Assembly: GCF_016804325.1 (NCBI RefSeq)
Contig: NZ_CP043627.1
Span: forward strand, 4,783,501-4,847,500
DNA: 64,000 nt
Origin: Methylobacterium aquaticum
GTDB taxonomy: Bacteria > Pseudomonadota > Alphaproteobacteria > Rhizobiales > Beijerinckiaceae
Reading direction: 5' to 3'
Shown here piece after piece: positions 35,858 to 44,611 of the stretch (positions are counted from its first letter, which is position 1; every line of letters starts with the position of its first letter). The position numbers and the translations under genes were made by a program. The notes beneath the pieces are model-generated. The model did no database searches. It was not told the DNA's origin and saw nothing but the letters and a program-made list of their open reading frames with translations.

Positions 35858-35877
35858 GGCCGGACCGGCGGCCCCCT
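35858..35877 (+). terminator. Possible fabI terminator
   Basis: GGGGCC (35858-35863) and GGCCCC (35872-35877) pair around a short GC loop, about 60 bases after fabI and before the next start codon. No U-tract; low certainty. Confidence 0.35.
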
Positions 35878-35930
35878 CGGCGCCAGGCGGGCCCCACGGA
35901 TGGGCCCGATCGCGCAACGCGGAGCCCATC

Positions 35931-37136
35931 ATGCCCACGCAGAAGATCGCCATGCTCACCGCCGGCGGCCTCGCCCCCTGCCTGTCCGCGGCGGTGGGCG
36001 GGCTGATCGCCCGCTACACCGACCTCGCGCCGGAGGCCGAGATCATCGGCTACCGCAGCGGCTACAAGGGCGTGCTCCTCGGCGATTCCCTCACCGTCAC
36101 CCCGGAGGTGCGGGCGAAGGCCGACATCCTCCTGCGCCACGGCGGCTCGCCGCTCGGCAACAGCCGGATCAAGCTCACCAACGTCAAGGATTGCGTGAAG
36201 CGCGGCCTCGTCCAGGAGGGGCAGGATCCCCTGAAGGTCGCGGCCGAGCAGCTCGCCCGCGACCGGGTCACGGTGCTGCACACGATCGGCGGCGACGACA
36301 CCAACACCACGGCGGCCGATCTCGCGGCCTATCTCGAGGCGAACGGCTACCACCTGACCGTGGTCGGGCTGCCGAAGACCATCGACAACGACGTGGTGCC
36401 GATCCGCCAGACCCTGGGCGCCTGGAGCGCGGCGGAGCAGGGGGCGATCTTCGCCGAGAACATCGTCAACGAGCAGAGCGCCAACCCGCGCATGCTGATC
36501 GTCCACGAGATCATGGGCCGCAAATGCGGCTGGCTCACCGCCGCGACGGCCAAGGCCTATCGCGAGCGCCTGGACCGGACCGCCTTCCTGCCGGAATTCG
36601 GTCTCGACCGGGCGCACAAGGAGGTGGATGCGGTCTACCTGCCGGAACTGCCCTTCGACATCGCACGCGAGGCCGAGCGGCTGCGGGCGCGGCTCGATGC
36701 CAAGGACTGCGTCACGGTCTTCCTCAGCGAGGGGGCCGGCCTGGACGAGATCGTGGCCGAGATCGAGGCGCGCGGCGAAGTGCTGGGCCGGGACCCGTTC
36801 GGCCACGTCAAGATCGACATGGTCAATGTCGGCAAGTGGTTCGCCGACCGCTTCGCGCCGATGATCGGGGCGGAGAAGAGCCTGGTGCTGAAATCCGGCC
36901 ATTTCTGCCGTTCGGCCGCGCCGAATGCCGACGACCTGCGGCTGATCCAGGGCATGGTCGACCTCGCGGTCGAGTGCGGCCTGAAGGGCGTCTCGGGCGT
37001 GATCGGCCACGACGAGGACCAGGGCGGCCGCCTGCGGGCGATCGAGTTCCCGCGCATCCGCGGCGGCAAGACCTTCGATCCGTCGACGCCGTGGTTCACC
37101 GCCTTGCTGGACGACATCGGCCAGAGCCACGGGTGA
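35931..37136 (+). CDS. Pyrophosphate-dependent phosphofructokinase
   Basis: 401 residues. TIGGDDTNTTA has the GGDD signature; its second Asp blocks ATP and marks PPi use. GLPKTIDNDVV supplies the catalytic Asp and the Lys found in PPi enzymes. Also present are EIMGRKCGWLTA and FGHVKIDMVNVGKWF. It interconverts fructose-6-phosphate and fructose-1,6-bisphosphate with PPi/Pi, so it is reversible. This suits methylotrophs and other bacteria that save ATP or run gluconeogenesis. The PPi preference is read from motifs. Confidence 0.9.
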   Translation: MPTQKIAMLTAGGLAPCLSAAVGGLIARYTDLAPEAEIIGYRSGYKGVLLGDSLTVTPEVRAKADILLRHGGSPLGNSRIKLTNVKDCVKRGLVQEGQDPLKVAAEQLARDRVTVLHTIGGDDTNTTAADLAAYLEANGYHLTVVGLPKTIDNDVVPIRQTLGAWSAAEQGAIFAENIVNEQSANPRMLIVHEIMGRKCGWLTAATAKAYRERLDRTAFLPEFGLDRAHKEVDAVYLPELPFDIAREAERLRARLDAKDCVTVFLSEGAGLDEIVAEIEARGEVLGRDPFGHVKIDMVNVGKWFADRFAPMIGAEKSLVLKSGHFCRSAAPNADDLRLIQGMVDLAVECGLKGVSGVIGHDEDQGGRLRAIEFPRIRGGKTFDPSTPWFTALLDDIGQSHG

Positions 37137-37142
37137 GAGGAG

Positions 37143-37162
37143 CCGGTGCCATCGGGCACCGG
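37143..37162. terminator. Terminator hairpin after PPi-PFK
   Basis: CCGGTGCC-ATCG-GGCACCGG is a perfect 8-bp stem with a 4-base loop, six bases after the phosphofructokinase stop and between convergent genes. Confidence 0.65.
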
Positions 37163-37187
37163 ACCTGGCTGAAACTCCAGGTGTCGA

Positions 37188-37421
37188 TCACGACCCCGTC
37201 GCGTCGAGCGGCGGGGCGACGAGGCCCAAGTCCGGTGCCGGAACCCGGCGAACGAAGGGCAGGACGTTTCCGGCGGTCGCCGGCAGCTCCGCCTCGGGCC
37301 GGATGCGGTGGGATCCCGCCGCGAAGGACATCCAGCGGACGATCCTGCCGTCGCCGTGCCGGGCCAGATGCCGCTCGACCCGCCTCCGCGCCCACCGGGG
37401 CACGCCATCGCCGAACTTCAT
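37188..37421 (-). CDS. Small basic hypothetical protein
   Basis: 77 residues from ATG 37421, preceded by GGAGGG at good spacing. Arg-rich N-terminal half (PRWARRRVERHLARHGDG), no cysteine, no membrane segment. It lies between convergent PPi-PFK and the upstream transglycosylase gene on the same strand. I do not recognise the family; the strong ribosome site is the main support. Confidence 0.55.
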   Translation of the reverse strand: MKFGDGVPRWARRRVERHLARHGDGRIVRWMSFAAGSHRIRPEAELPATAGNVLPFVRRVPAPDLGLVAPPLDATGS

Positions 37422-37527
37422 GCGGCTTCCCTCCCTGTTCGCCCACCCTGCGACGGATGTCGCCAAACGAACGAAACAGGGGCGATCCCCGCCTGTCATC
37501 ACCCATTTGGGTGACCTTGCGCCAACC

Positions 37528-38409
37528 TCAGGTTTTCAGCACGATGCAGGCGCCGCCGACGCCGCGGATGCGGCTGCACAGGGCCTCGGCGCTGGCGCGG
37601 GTCTCGGAGGGCACGCGGATGCGGTAGAAGGCCCGCGTGCCGCGGTGGCGCAGCCGCGTGCCGATGACCATCGGGCGCACGTCGCCGAGGATCGCGCTGT
37701 AGCGGTCGCGGGCCCGGCCGAAACTCGCGAGCGCGATCGACTTCGAGAAATTGCCGGCGAGCTGGACGCCCCAGGGGGCGAGCGCCGCGGCGGTCTCGGC
37801 GAAGAAGGTGTCGGTGCGGCCGCGGATGCGCAGGGCGGCCGTGACCTGCAGGCAGCGGGTGCCCTCGGGCTCGCTCAGGTCGCTCTTCGGCTCCGCCTTG
37901 GCGGCGGCGGCCCAATCCTCGGCGCTGCGCCCGGTGATCGCCGCGACGTAGGCGCGGGTCTCCGCCGGCAGGCCGCCGGTGCCCGACAGCCAAGCCGAGA
38001 CGCGGCCGGGCCCGCCGTTATAGGCCGCCGCCGCGAGGCCGAGATTGCCGAAACGGCCGCGCAGGTCGATCAGGAACCGCGCCGCCGCCGGGATCGCCTG
38101 TTCGGGGTCGAACGGATCGACGAGGCCCCGCTCCTGCGCCGTGCCGGGCATGAACTGCGCCACGCCCTGCGCCCCGGCGCGGCTCACGGCGCTGGGCCGG
38201 AAGCTGCTCTCGCGCCAGATCAGCCGGGTGAGGAAGGCGACGGGCAGCCCCTTGGATTGTGCGGCGCCCTCGATCAGCCGGCACAGGGCCTGCTCGACCG
38301 TCTCCTCCTTGCTCTCGGCCGCACGGGCGGCGGGCGCGGGCGCCGTGGGGGCGGCCAGCGCCGGGACGGCGAGGGCGAGGGACGCGAGGAGGAGGAGCGT
38401 GCGGGTCAC
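37528..38409 (-). CDS. Lytic transglycosylase (SLT) with C-terminal SPOR-like domain
   Basis: 293 residues from a GTG at 38409, with a signal peptide (VTRTLLLLASLALAVPALA). The SLT catalytic core has the Glu in IWRESSFRP, then AGAQGVAQFMPGTA and AAAYNGGPGRVSAWL. The last ~70 residues (GTRLRHRGTRAFYRIRVPS; CSRIRGVGGACIVL) look like a SPOR domain, which binds denuded septal peptidoglycan. It would cleave peptidoglycan, perhaps at division sites, releasing anhydro-muropeptides. AAGGAT precedes the start. Confidence 0.88.
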   Translation of the reverse strand: MTRTLLLLASLALAVPALAAPTAPAPAARAAESKEETVEQALCRLIEGAAQSKGLPVAFLTRLIWRESSFRPSAVSRAGAQGVAQFMPGTAQERGLVDPFDPEQAIPAAARFLIDLRGRFGNLGLAAAAYNGGPGRVSAWLSGTGGLPAETRAYVAAITGRSAEDWAAAAKAEPKSDLSEPEGTRCLQVTAALRIRGRTDTFFAETAAALAPWGVQLAGNFSKSIALASFGRARDRYSAILGDVRPMVIGTRLRHRGTRAFYRIRVPSETRASAEALCSRIRGVGGACIVLKT

Positions 38410-38554
38410 GGGCCCATCCTTAACCCGATTTGCTGAACGATTCGGTAGGCTGCGATCGTCGCGGGGGAGGATTCGGTCGCTCGATCGGCGTTTCGGGTCC
38501 CCGCATGGCGTGAGGCCCTGGCGCCGGGCGCGCGGGCGCGCCATCTAGCGGGCG

Positions 38555-39436
38555 ATGTCCTCGCCGCTCCTGTTCGACTCCGCCCTGATCCGCAAGCGCC
38601 TCGCGCGCGCCCGCCGCACCGGCTTCGCCGATTTCCTGGTCGCGCGGGCGGTCGACGACCTGTCGGACCGCCTCGATGCGGTGCTGCGGGAGTTTCCCCA
38701 CGCCCTCGACCTCGGGACCCCGGTGCCGGCGGCGGCGACCTGGCTCGCGCGGAGCGGCCGGGCCGGGGCCGTCACGCGGCTCGCCCCCGTGGCCGAGCCG
38801 GGCAGCCCCGGCGTTTCGGTCGCGGTCGGTGATCCGGAGGCCTTGCCCTTCGCGGATCGGCGCTTCGACCTCGCGGTGTCGCTGCTGGCGCTCCAGCACG
38901 CCAACGACCTCCCGGGCGCCCTGGTGCAGGTCCGCCGGGCGCTGAAGCCCGACGGGCTGTTCGTTGGCTGCCTGCTCGGCGGGCGCACCCTGACGGAGCT
39001 GCGCCAGGTGCTGACCCAGGCCGAGAGCGAGATCGAGGGGGGAGTGAGCCCGCGGGTCGCGCCCTTCGCGGAGGTGCGCGACCTCGGCGGCCTGCTCCAG
39101 CGCGCCGGCTTCGCCCTGCCGGTCACCGATGTCGAGACCGTCACGGTGCGCTACGGCGACCCGTTCGGGCTGATGCGCGACCTGCGCGCCATGGGGCTCT
39201 CCAACGCCTTGCGGGAACGCCGCGGGACCTTGCGGCGCGAGACCCTGATGCGGGCGGCCGGCCTCTATGCCGAGCGCTTCGCCGACGCGGATGGGCGCCT
39301 GCGGGCGACCTTCGAGCTGATCTGGCTGTCGGGCTGGGTGCCGCACGAGAGCCAGCAGAAGCCGCTGCGGCCGGGCAGCGCCCAGGCGCGGCTGGCCGAC
39401 GCCCTCGGCACCGTCGAACGCAAGGAGCCGTCATGA
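38555..39436 (+). CDS. SAM-dependent methyltransferase-fold protein (BioC/NDUFAF5-like)
   Basis: 293 residues. LDLGTPVPAAATWLARSG replaces the usual glycine-rich SAM loop and is degenerate. EALPFADRRFDLAVSLLALQ and GALVQVRRALKPDGLFVGCL are the later methyltransferase motifs. The overall pattern, including FDSALIRKRLARAR at the start, matches the NDUFAF5-like proteins of alphaproteobacteria. Mitochondrial NDUFAF5 hydroxylates an arginine in complex I; whether this one hydroxylates or methylates is unknown. The stop overlaps the next start (ATGA). Confidence 0.8.
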   Translation: MSSPLLFDSALIRKRLARARRTGFADFLVARAVDDLSDRLDAVLREFPHALDLGTPVPAAATWLARSGRAGAVTRLAPVAEPGSPGVSVAVGDPEALPFADRRFDLAVSLLALQHANDLPGALVQVRRALKPDGLFVGCLLGGRTLTELRQVLTQAESEIEGGVSPRVAPFAEVRDLGGLLQRAGFALPVTDVETVTVRYGDPFGLMRDLRAMGLSNALRERRGTLRRETLMRAAGLYAERFADADGRLRATFELIWLSGWVPHESQQKPLRPGSAQARLADALGTVERKEPS

Positions 39437-39786
39437 CGGATCATCCGATCACGATCACCCCGAACCCGCACCGCATCCGGGTGATGCTCGGCGGGACGAT
39501 CGTCGCCGAGAGCACCCGGGCGATCACCTTGCGCGAGGGCGGCATGGCGCCGGTGCAGTACATCCCGCGCGAGGATGCCGCGATGGACCTCTTCGAGCGG
39601 ACCGAGCACCGCACCCATTGCCCGCACAAGGGCGATGCGAGCTACTATTCGCTCACTGCCGGCGGGGTCGAGCGGGCGAATGCGGTCTGGAGCTACGAGG
39701 CGCCGTTCCCGGCGGTGGCGGCGATTGCCGGTCACCTGGCCTTCTACCCGAGCAAGGTCGACGCGATCGAGGAGTTCACAGAGTAA
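39433..39786 (+). CDS. DUF427-domain protein
   Basis: 117 residues, covering one DUF427 domain: RIRVMLGGTIVAES, PVQYIPREDAAMDLF, HCPHKGDASYYSL and AFYPSKVDAIEEF. The conserved HCPxKG and the Trp-containing AVWSYEAPFP are intact. The family function is unknown. Start ATG 39433 overlaps the methyltransferase stop, so they form an operon. Confidence 0.9.
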   Translation: MTDHPITITPNPHRIRVMLGGTIVAESTRAITLREGGMAPVQYIPREDAAMDLFERTEHRTHCPHKGDASYYSLTAGGVERANAVWSYEAPFPAVAAIAGHLAFYPSKVDAIEEFTE

Positions 39787-39842
39787 TCGGCGGCCGTCGA
39801 TCTGTCCGGTTGTTCAAAAATCCCGTCGATGCAAATCTCCGC

Positions 39843-39982
39843 GTCATCCCGGGGCTCGCCGAAGGCGAGAACCCGGGATCCATAACCGCTGACAGGAGAG
39901 GAAAGGGCGGCCAGCGTTCCGCTTCATCCTGAAACGTCGGCGGTTATGGATCCCGGGTTCCGCTGCGCGGCCCCGGGATGAC
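39843..39982. repeat. Palindromic intergenic element C
   Basis: The arms 39843-39889 and 39940-39982 are inverted repeats. They share GTCATCCCGGGGC at the outer ends and AACCCGGGATCCATAACCGC at the inner ends. The middle of each arm differs (a small CTCGCCGAAGGCGAG hairpin on the left; CGCTGCGCGG on the right). It fills the gap between convergent DUF427 and mutT genes and may terminate both. Confidence 0.8.
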
Positions 39983-40021
39983 CCGGAGGGTTTCGGTTCG
40001 GGTGAGGAGACAGACCCTCTC

Positions 40022-40438
40022 TCACGGCCCCAGCAGGTCGACGATCGCGGGCAGCAGCGGCAGGTCCGCGGGCGGCATCGGGTAGCTCGCGAGGTCGCGC
40101 GGACGCACCCATTTGAGCGCCTGCCCCTCCCGCGACTGCACGAAGCCCTCCCAGCGCCGGCAGACGTAGAGCGGCATCAGGAGGTGGAAGGTCTCGTAAG
40201 CGTGGCTGGCGAAGCTCAGGGGCGCGAGGCAGTCCGCCTTCACGGTGATGCCGAGTTCTTCCGCCAGCTCGCGGATCAGCGTCTCCTCCGGGCGTTCCCC
40301 GGGCTCGATCTTGCCGCCCGGGAATTCCCACAACCCCGCGAGCTGCTTGCCGGGCGGGCGCTGCGCCAGGAGCACGCGCCCGTCCGGATCGACGAGGGCC
40401 ACCGCCACCACGAGGAGGAGCTTGAGGGGATCTGCCAT
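40022..40438 (-). CDS. mutT: MutT-type 8-oxo-dGTP diphosphatase
   Basis: 138 residues. The Nudix box GGKIEPGERPEETLIRELAE, continuing ELG, is complete. AQRPPGKQLAGLWEFPGGK and the C-terminal LKWVRPRDLASYPMPPAD are typical of MutT. It removes oxidised dGTP from the pool and prevents A:T to C:G errors. It follows the SIMPL-domain gene on the same strand after 48 bases. Confidence 0.9.
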   Translation of the reverse strand: MADPLKLLLVVAVALVDPDGRVLLAQRPPGKQLAGLWEFPGGKIEPGERPEETLIRELAEELGITVKADCLAPLSFASHAYETFHLLMPLYVCRRWEGFVQSREGQALKWVRPRDLASYPMPPADLPLLPAIVDLLGP

Positions 40439-40486
40439 GAGGTCCTCGGGTATCCGGGCGGCTCGCTTGAGGGAAGGTCGCGCCCG

Positions 40487-41200
40487 TCAGGGCGCAACCC
40501 GATACGTGACCTCGACGGCGGCCTCGACCGTGAGGGTGCCGGGTTCGACCGGGACGGCGAGGCCGCCGGGCGCGCCCTTGGCGGCGTAGGCGCGGGCCAG
40601 CATCGGAGCCGGCGCGCCGGCCCGCGGCGGCGAGACGATGCTGTCGAGACGGCCGAGGCGGGTGCCCGCCGCCTCCGCCAGGATCTCGGCCTGTCGCTGC
40701 GCATCCCGCACCGCCTCGGCCCGGACGGTGTCCTCGGTCCGGCCCGGCTCCGACAGACCGAAGGCGACGCCGCCGATCCGGTCGGCCCCGCCGTCGAGCA
40801 GGCGGCGCATCAGGGCGCCGAGGCGCTTGAGGTCGCGCACCCGCACCGAGACGGAGTTGGTCGCCTGGTAACCGTCGGGCACGTCCCGCACCTGGCCGCC
40901 GGGATCGCGCACCGTCTTGCTGGCCGGGCGTAAGGACACCGCCGCCGTGGCGAGGTCGGGGCCGGAGATGCCGAACTCGCCGGCAAGCTCCACCACCTTG
41001 CGGGCGGCGGCCGAGTTCTGGTCGAGGGCCGCCGCCGGGCTCGGGCCGCGGCTCTCCACCGCGACCTCCACCGTAGCGAAGTCCGGGGCCACCTCGCGGC
41101 TCGCCCGGCCAATGACGCTGATCCGGCCGGGCGCCGCGTCCTCGGCGAGAGCGGGCCCCGCCAGGAGCGTGCCGACGAGGAACGCCGCGGCGGCCCTCAC
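40487..41200 (-). CDS. SIMPL (DUF541) domain periplasmic protein
   Basis: 237 residues, with a GTG start at 41200 overlapping the argJ stop (GTGA). The signal peptide is [17 protein letters not shown]. The SIMPL domain starts [20 protein letters not shown] and continues with [20 protein letters not shown] and [19 protein letters not shown]. Members of this family occur in the periplasm; the function is unclear. It is coupled to argJ by overlap. Confidence 0.85.
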   Translation of the reverse strand: MRAAAAFLVGTLLAGPALAEDAAPGRISVIGRASREVAPDFATVEVAVESRGPSPAAALDQNSAAARKVVELAGEFGISGPDLATAAVSLRPASKTVRDPGGQVRDVPDGYQATNSVSVRVRDLKRLGALMRRLLDGGADRIGGVAFGLSEPGRTEDTVRAEAVRDAQRQAEILAEAAGTRLGRLDSIVSPPRAGAPAPMLARAYAAKGAPGGLAVPVEPGTLTVEAAVEVTYRVAP

Positions 41201-42438
41201 GAGCGGTAATCCCCGTTGATCTCGACATAGGCCTTGGTGAGATCGCAGGTCCAGACCCGGGCGGTGCCGGCGCCCAGACCGAGATCGACCCCAATCCGGA
41301 CCTCGTCGCCGCGCATCGCCGCGGAGGCCGCCTCCTCGTCGTAGCCGGGATCGCGGGCGCCCTCGACGGCGACGCGCACGTCGCCGAACCAGATCGCCAG
41401 GCGGTCGCGGTCGGCGGGCTCGCCGGCCTTGCCGACCGCCATCACCACCCGGCCCCAATTGGCGTCCTCGCCCGCCACCGCGGTCTTCACCAGCGGGGAG
41501 TTGGCGATCGACATCGCGATCCGGTGGGCCGAGGCGTCGTCGGTCGCGCCCCCGACCTCGACGGTGACGAACTTGCGCGCGCCCTCGCCGTCGCGGGCCA
41601 CCAGCTGGGCGAGCTCGACCAGCAGCTCGTCGAGCGCCTGCGCGAACGCGGCCAGGGCCGGATCCTCGGCCGACGTGACGGGAGCGTTGCCGGCCTTGGC
41701 GGTGGCAAACAGCATCAGGGTGTCGGAGGTCGAGGTGTCGCCGTCGACCGTGCAGCAGTTGAAGCTCCGGGCGACGCCGCGGCTGAGCAGCGCCTGCAGC
41801 ACCTCGGCCGGCAGGTCGGCATCGGTGAACACGAAGGAGAGCATCGTCGCCATGTCGGGGGCGATCATGCCGGCGCCCTTGGCGATGCCGTTGATCGTCA
41901 CGTCTGCCCCGCCGAGCCGCACCCGGCGGGTGGCGAGCTTCGGGAAGGTATCGGTCGTCATGATGGCGCTGGCGGCTTCGGTCCACCGCTCCGCATCCGG
42001 GCCGGTGCGGCCGGCGCAGTCGGCGAGCACGCCGTCGAACTTCGTGGCGTCGAGAGGCTCGCCGATCACCCCGGTCGAGGCGATGAAGACCTCGGCCGGC
42101 GCGCAATCCGCGGCCTTGCCGGCGATCTCGGCGGTGAGGCGCACCGATTCGCGGCCCTTGAGGCCGGTGAAGGCGTTGGCGTTGCCGGAATTGACCACCA
42201 GCGCCCGCGCCGATTGCCCCGCCCGCAGGGTCTCGCGGCACCAGTCGACGGCGGCGGAGGGGCATTTCGAGCGGGTGAAGACGCCGGCCGCCCGGGTGCC
42301 CGGATCGAGCAGGACCAGCAGCACGTCGGTGCGGCCGCGATAGCGGATGCCGGCCTGCGCAGTGGCGAGGCGCACGCCGGGGATCGGCGGCAGGGCGGGC
42401 TGGTGCTTGGGCGCGAGCGGCGAGACGGGGTGAGACAT
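41197..42438 (-). CDS. argJ: Bifunctional ornithine acetyltransferase / N-acetylglutamate synthase
   Basis: 413 residues. The autoproteolysis and catalytic site [14 protein letters not shown], with the nucleophilic Thr, is intact. Other family segments are [40 protein letters not shown] and the C-terminal [16 protein letters not shown]. It recycles the acetyl group in arginine biosynthesis; whether it also makes N-acetylglutamate from acetyl-CoA is not settled by sequence. ATG 42438 has GGAG upstream; the longer open frame is spurious. Confidence 0.93.
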   Translation of the reverse strand: MSHPVSPLAPKHQPALPPIPGVRLATAQAGIRYRGRTDVLLVLLDPGTRAAGVFTRSKCPSAAVDWCRETLRAGQSARALVVNSGNANAFTGLKGRESVRLTAEIAGKAADCAPAEVFIASTGVIGEPLDATKFDGVLADCAGRTGPDAERWTEAASAIMTTDTFPKLATRRVRLGGADVTINGIAKGAGMIAPDMATMLSFVFTDADLPAEVLQALLSRGVARSFNCCTVDGDTSTSDTLMLFATAKAGNAPVTSAEDPALAAFAQALDELLVELAQLVARDGEGARKFVTVEVGGATDDASAHRIAMSIANSPLVKTAVAGEDANWGRVVMAVGKAGEPADRDRLAIWFGDVRVAVEGARDPGYDEEAASAAMRGDEVRIGVDLGLGAGTARVWTCDLTKAYVEINGDYRS

Positions 42439-42677
42439 GCAGGGCTCCGGTCCGCCGACGCCTCGTCGTCCGCATCGGCGCCGCGGTGTTGCCCCGCGAA
42501 GCCGGCTGACGTCAACCGGGCCGGAGCCGCGGCCGCGGCACAGGTTGTATATCCGGTTGTGCATGTTCGAGTTGAGATGCGGCGCTCGAAGCCCCGCCGG
42601 CCCACGCGCGTAGGAGAGCGAGGGCCGCAAAAATGATTGTCGCTGCGGGGCTGACGCAAGGGCGGCATGGAGTTCCC

Positions 42678-42707
42678 TTATCTAGAGTTGCAGATTATTA
42701 TCTAGAG
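42678..42707. promoter_or_regulatory. Paired TTATCTAGAG repeats, candidate LysR operator
   Basis: The 325-base gap (42439-42763) between divergent argJ and a LysR gene contains TTATCTAGAG twice, starting at 42678 and 42698, exactly 20 bases apart. Each contains the palindrome TCTAGA. This A/T-rich site in GC-rich surroundings suits binding of the neighbouring LysR protein or promoter overlap. No other feature was recognised in the gap. Confidence 0.45.
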
Positions 42708-42763
42708 GGTCAGCCTCGGGAGGCGCCGTCGCGCGCTCCCATCCGCCGCCCGGAGGTTCCCGC

Positions 42764-43738
42764 TTGGCCCACCCGCAAGTCCTTCGCGACATGGCGCTCT
42801 TCGTCGAGGTTGCGAAGCGGAAGAGCTTCAGCCAGGCCGCTGTGGCGCTCGACGTGCCGATCTCGTCCCTCTCCCGCCGCATCACCCAGTTCGAGACCTC
42901 GATCGGCCTGCGCCTGCTGGACCGGACCACCCGCAAGATCGTGCTGACCCCCCATGGCGAGGTCTATTACGAGCAGGCGACCCGCCTGGTGGAGGAAGCG
43001 CAGCGGACCTTCGACGAGCTGATCGCCCAGGCCAAGGGCCCGATCGGCCTCCTCAAGATCGCGGCGCCGCCCGATCCGTGGGTCCTGAACCATCTGTCGG
43101 TCGTGGCGGGCGATTACGCGCTCCGCTACGCCGAGGTGCGGGTGCATCTCGATCTCTGGCCGCATCTCGTCGACCTCGCCCAGGAGGGCTACGACCTGGC
43201 GCTCTCCGTCGGCGCCCCGCGGGAAACCTCGATGATCACCCGCAAGGTGGCGCAGCTGGAGACCGGCCTGTTCGCGGCGCCCGACTACCTCGACCGGGCC
43301 GGCCGGCCCGAGACCCCGGCCGATCTCGAGCGGCACCAGGCGGTCATGGTGGCCCCCTCGGCATCGGGCAGCGCGTCGCCGGGGATCTGGTCGCTGGAGC
43401 GCGACGACGAGGCGGTCTCGACCTCGGTCGCCCGCACGGTCTCCAGCAACAGCCAGGGCATGGCCCGGCGCCTCGCCACGTCGGGGCACGGGATCGGCCT
43501 TCTCCAGGTCATCGACGTCGAACAGGACGTGGAGGCGGGCCGCCTGGAGCGGGTCCTGCCCGAGTGGCGCAGCCCGCCGAACCCGGTCTACATCGTCACG
43601 ACCTCGCGGCTCGTGCCGGCCAAGACCCGCAGCTTCATCGCCTTCGCGTCGCGCCGGCTCGCCGAGCAGCTCGCGCCCCGCGGCGTCACCCTGGACGAGG
43701 CCGAACTCGCCGCCCTGTACGACCTGCAGGAGGCGTGA
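42764..43738 (+). CDS. LysR-family transcriptional regulator
   Basis: 324 residues. The N-terminal winged helix reads LFVEVAKRKSFSQAAVALDV, SSLSRRITQFETSIGLRLLD and TRKIVLTPHGEVYY. The substrate domain of the CrgA/AaeR-like group follows (GPIGLLKIAAPPDPWVLNHL; YDLALSVGAPRETSMITRKV). The start is a TTG at 42764, supported by GGAGG at the right spacing. It diverges from argJ and precedes a phosphopantetheinyl transferase gene; the regulated target is unknown. Confidence 0.88.
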   Translation: MAHPQVLRDMALFVEVAKRKSFSQAAVALDVPISSLSRRITQFETSIGLRLLDRTTRKIVLTPHGEVYYEQATRLVEEAQRTFDELIAQAKGPIGLLKIAAPPDPWVLNHLSVVAGDYALRYAEVRVHLDLWPHLVDLAQEGYDLALSVGAPRETSMITRKVAQLETGLFAAPDYLDRAGRPETPADLERHQAVMVAPSASGSASPGIWSLERDDEAVSTSVARTVSSNSQGMARRLATSGHGIGLLQVIDVEQDVEAGRLERVLPEWRSPPNPVYIVTTSRLVPAKTRSFIAFASRRLAEQLAPRGVTLDEAELAALYDLQEA

Positions 43739-43786
43739 CGCGACCCTCCCGCCCGTGCTTTAGGGCGTGACGGGCGGAGCGGCGAC

Positions 43787-44470
43787 GTGACGGATCTCTC
43801 TGAACTCAGGTTCGCCGGCGGCGCCCTGGCGGTGGCGGCACCGGCCGATACGGTGGCGGCCCTGCCGGCGAGGCGCCTGGATCTGCCGCCGGACGAAGCC
43901 GCGCGCATCGCCCGCTTCCGGCAGCCGCGGGACCGTCACGAGCGGGCGGCCGCGCACGGGCTGCTGCGCCACCTGCTCGGCCCCTGGCTCGGCCGTGGCC
44001 CAGAAGAAATCGTCCTCGCGCGCGATGCCGGCGACCGGCCGTTCCTGCCCGGCATGCCGGGCCTGGACCTGAATCTCAGCCATGGGGGCGGCTGGGTCGC
44101 GGTCGGGCTGTCGCTGTCGGGCCGGATCGGCGTCGACGTCGAGGGCACCGCCCGGCCGGTGGATTGGGATCGCGTCGCGCCGGTCTTCCTGCACCCGGCC
44201 GAGCTCGCCGAATACCGCGGCCTGCCGGCGGGCGCGCGGCCGCGCCGGGCCCTGGAACTCTGGTCGGTCAAGGAAGCCTGCCTGAAGGCGACCGGCGAGG
44301 GCCTGGTCGCCGAGCCCTGCTCCGTCCGGCCGATCCCCGACGGCGCGGGCTGGCGCCTGGCGCGGGCAGGGCTGTCGCTGCGGGCGGCGTCTCGGGTGCT
44401 GCCGGACGGGGCGCGGTTCGCCTGGGCGGTGGAGGAGGGGGCGGAGGTCGCGGTGGTGGTGGCACGCTGA
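43787..44470 (+). CDS. Sfp-type 4'-phosphopantetheinyl transferase
   Basis: 227 residues. The family motifs are present: LNLSHGGGWVAVGLS, GRIGVDVEGTARPVD (metal-binding Asp and Glu) and WSVKEACLKATGEGL (catalytic W-x-x-K-E-A). It transfers the phosphopantetheine arm of CoA to carrier proteins of fatty-acid, polyketide or peptide synthases. No synthase gene lies nearby. The start is a GTG at 43787 with GGAG upstream. Confidence 0.87.
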   Translation: MTDLSELRFAGGALAVAAPADTVAALPARRLDLPPDEAARIARFRQPRDRHERAAAHGLLRHLLGPWLGRGPEEIVLARDAGDRPFLPGMPGLDLNLSHGGGWVAVGLSLSGRIGVDVEGTARPVDWDRVAPVFLHPAELAEYRGLPAGARPRRALELWSVKEACLKATGEGLVAEPCSVRPIPDGAGWRLARAGLSLRAASRVLPDGARFAWAVEEGAEVAVVVAR

Positions 44471-44611
44471 TCGCGCGGCGGTTCGTCCTCGCCGATCGTC
44501 GATCGAGGCGCATGGCCGGTTCGGCAGCCGCGTCGGCGTTCCGGGGCCGCGAAGGCGGAGCCCGGACCGGCGAGGGGGAATTCGCCTCCATCGGTCGGGC
44601 GAGCTGGGCTC

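Noticed and set aside
36062..36864. Additional short frames inside the PPi-PFK gene
   Set aside because: Overlap a fully supported gene with no ribosome site or family motif.
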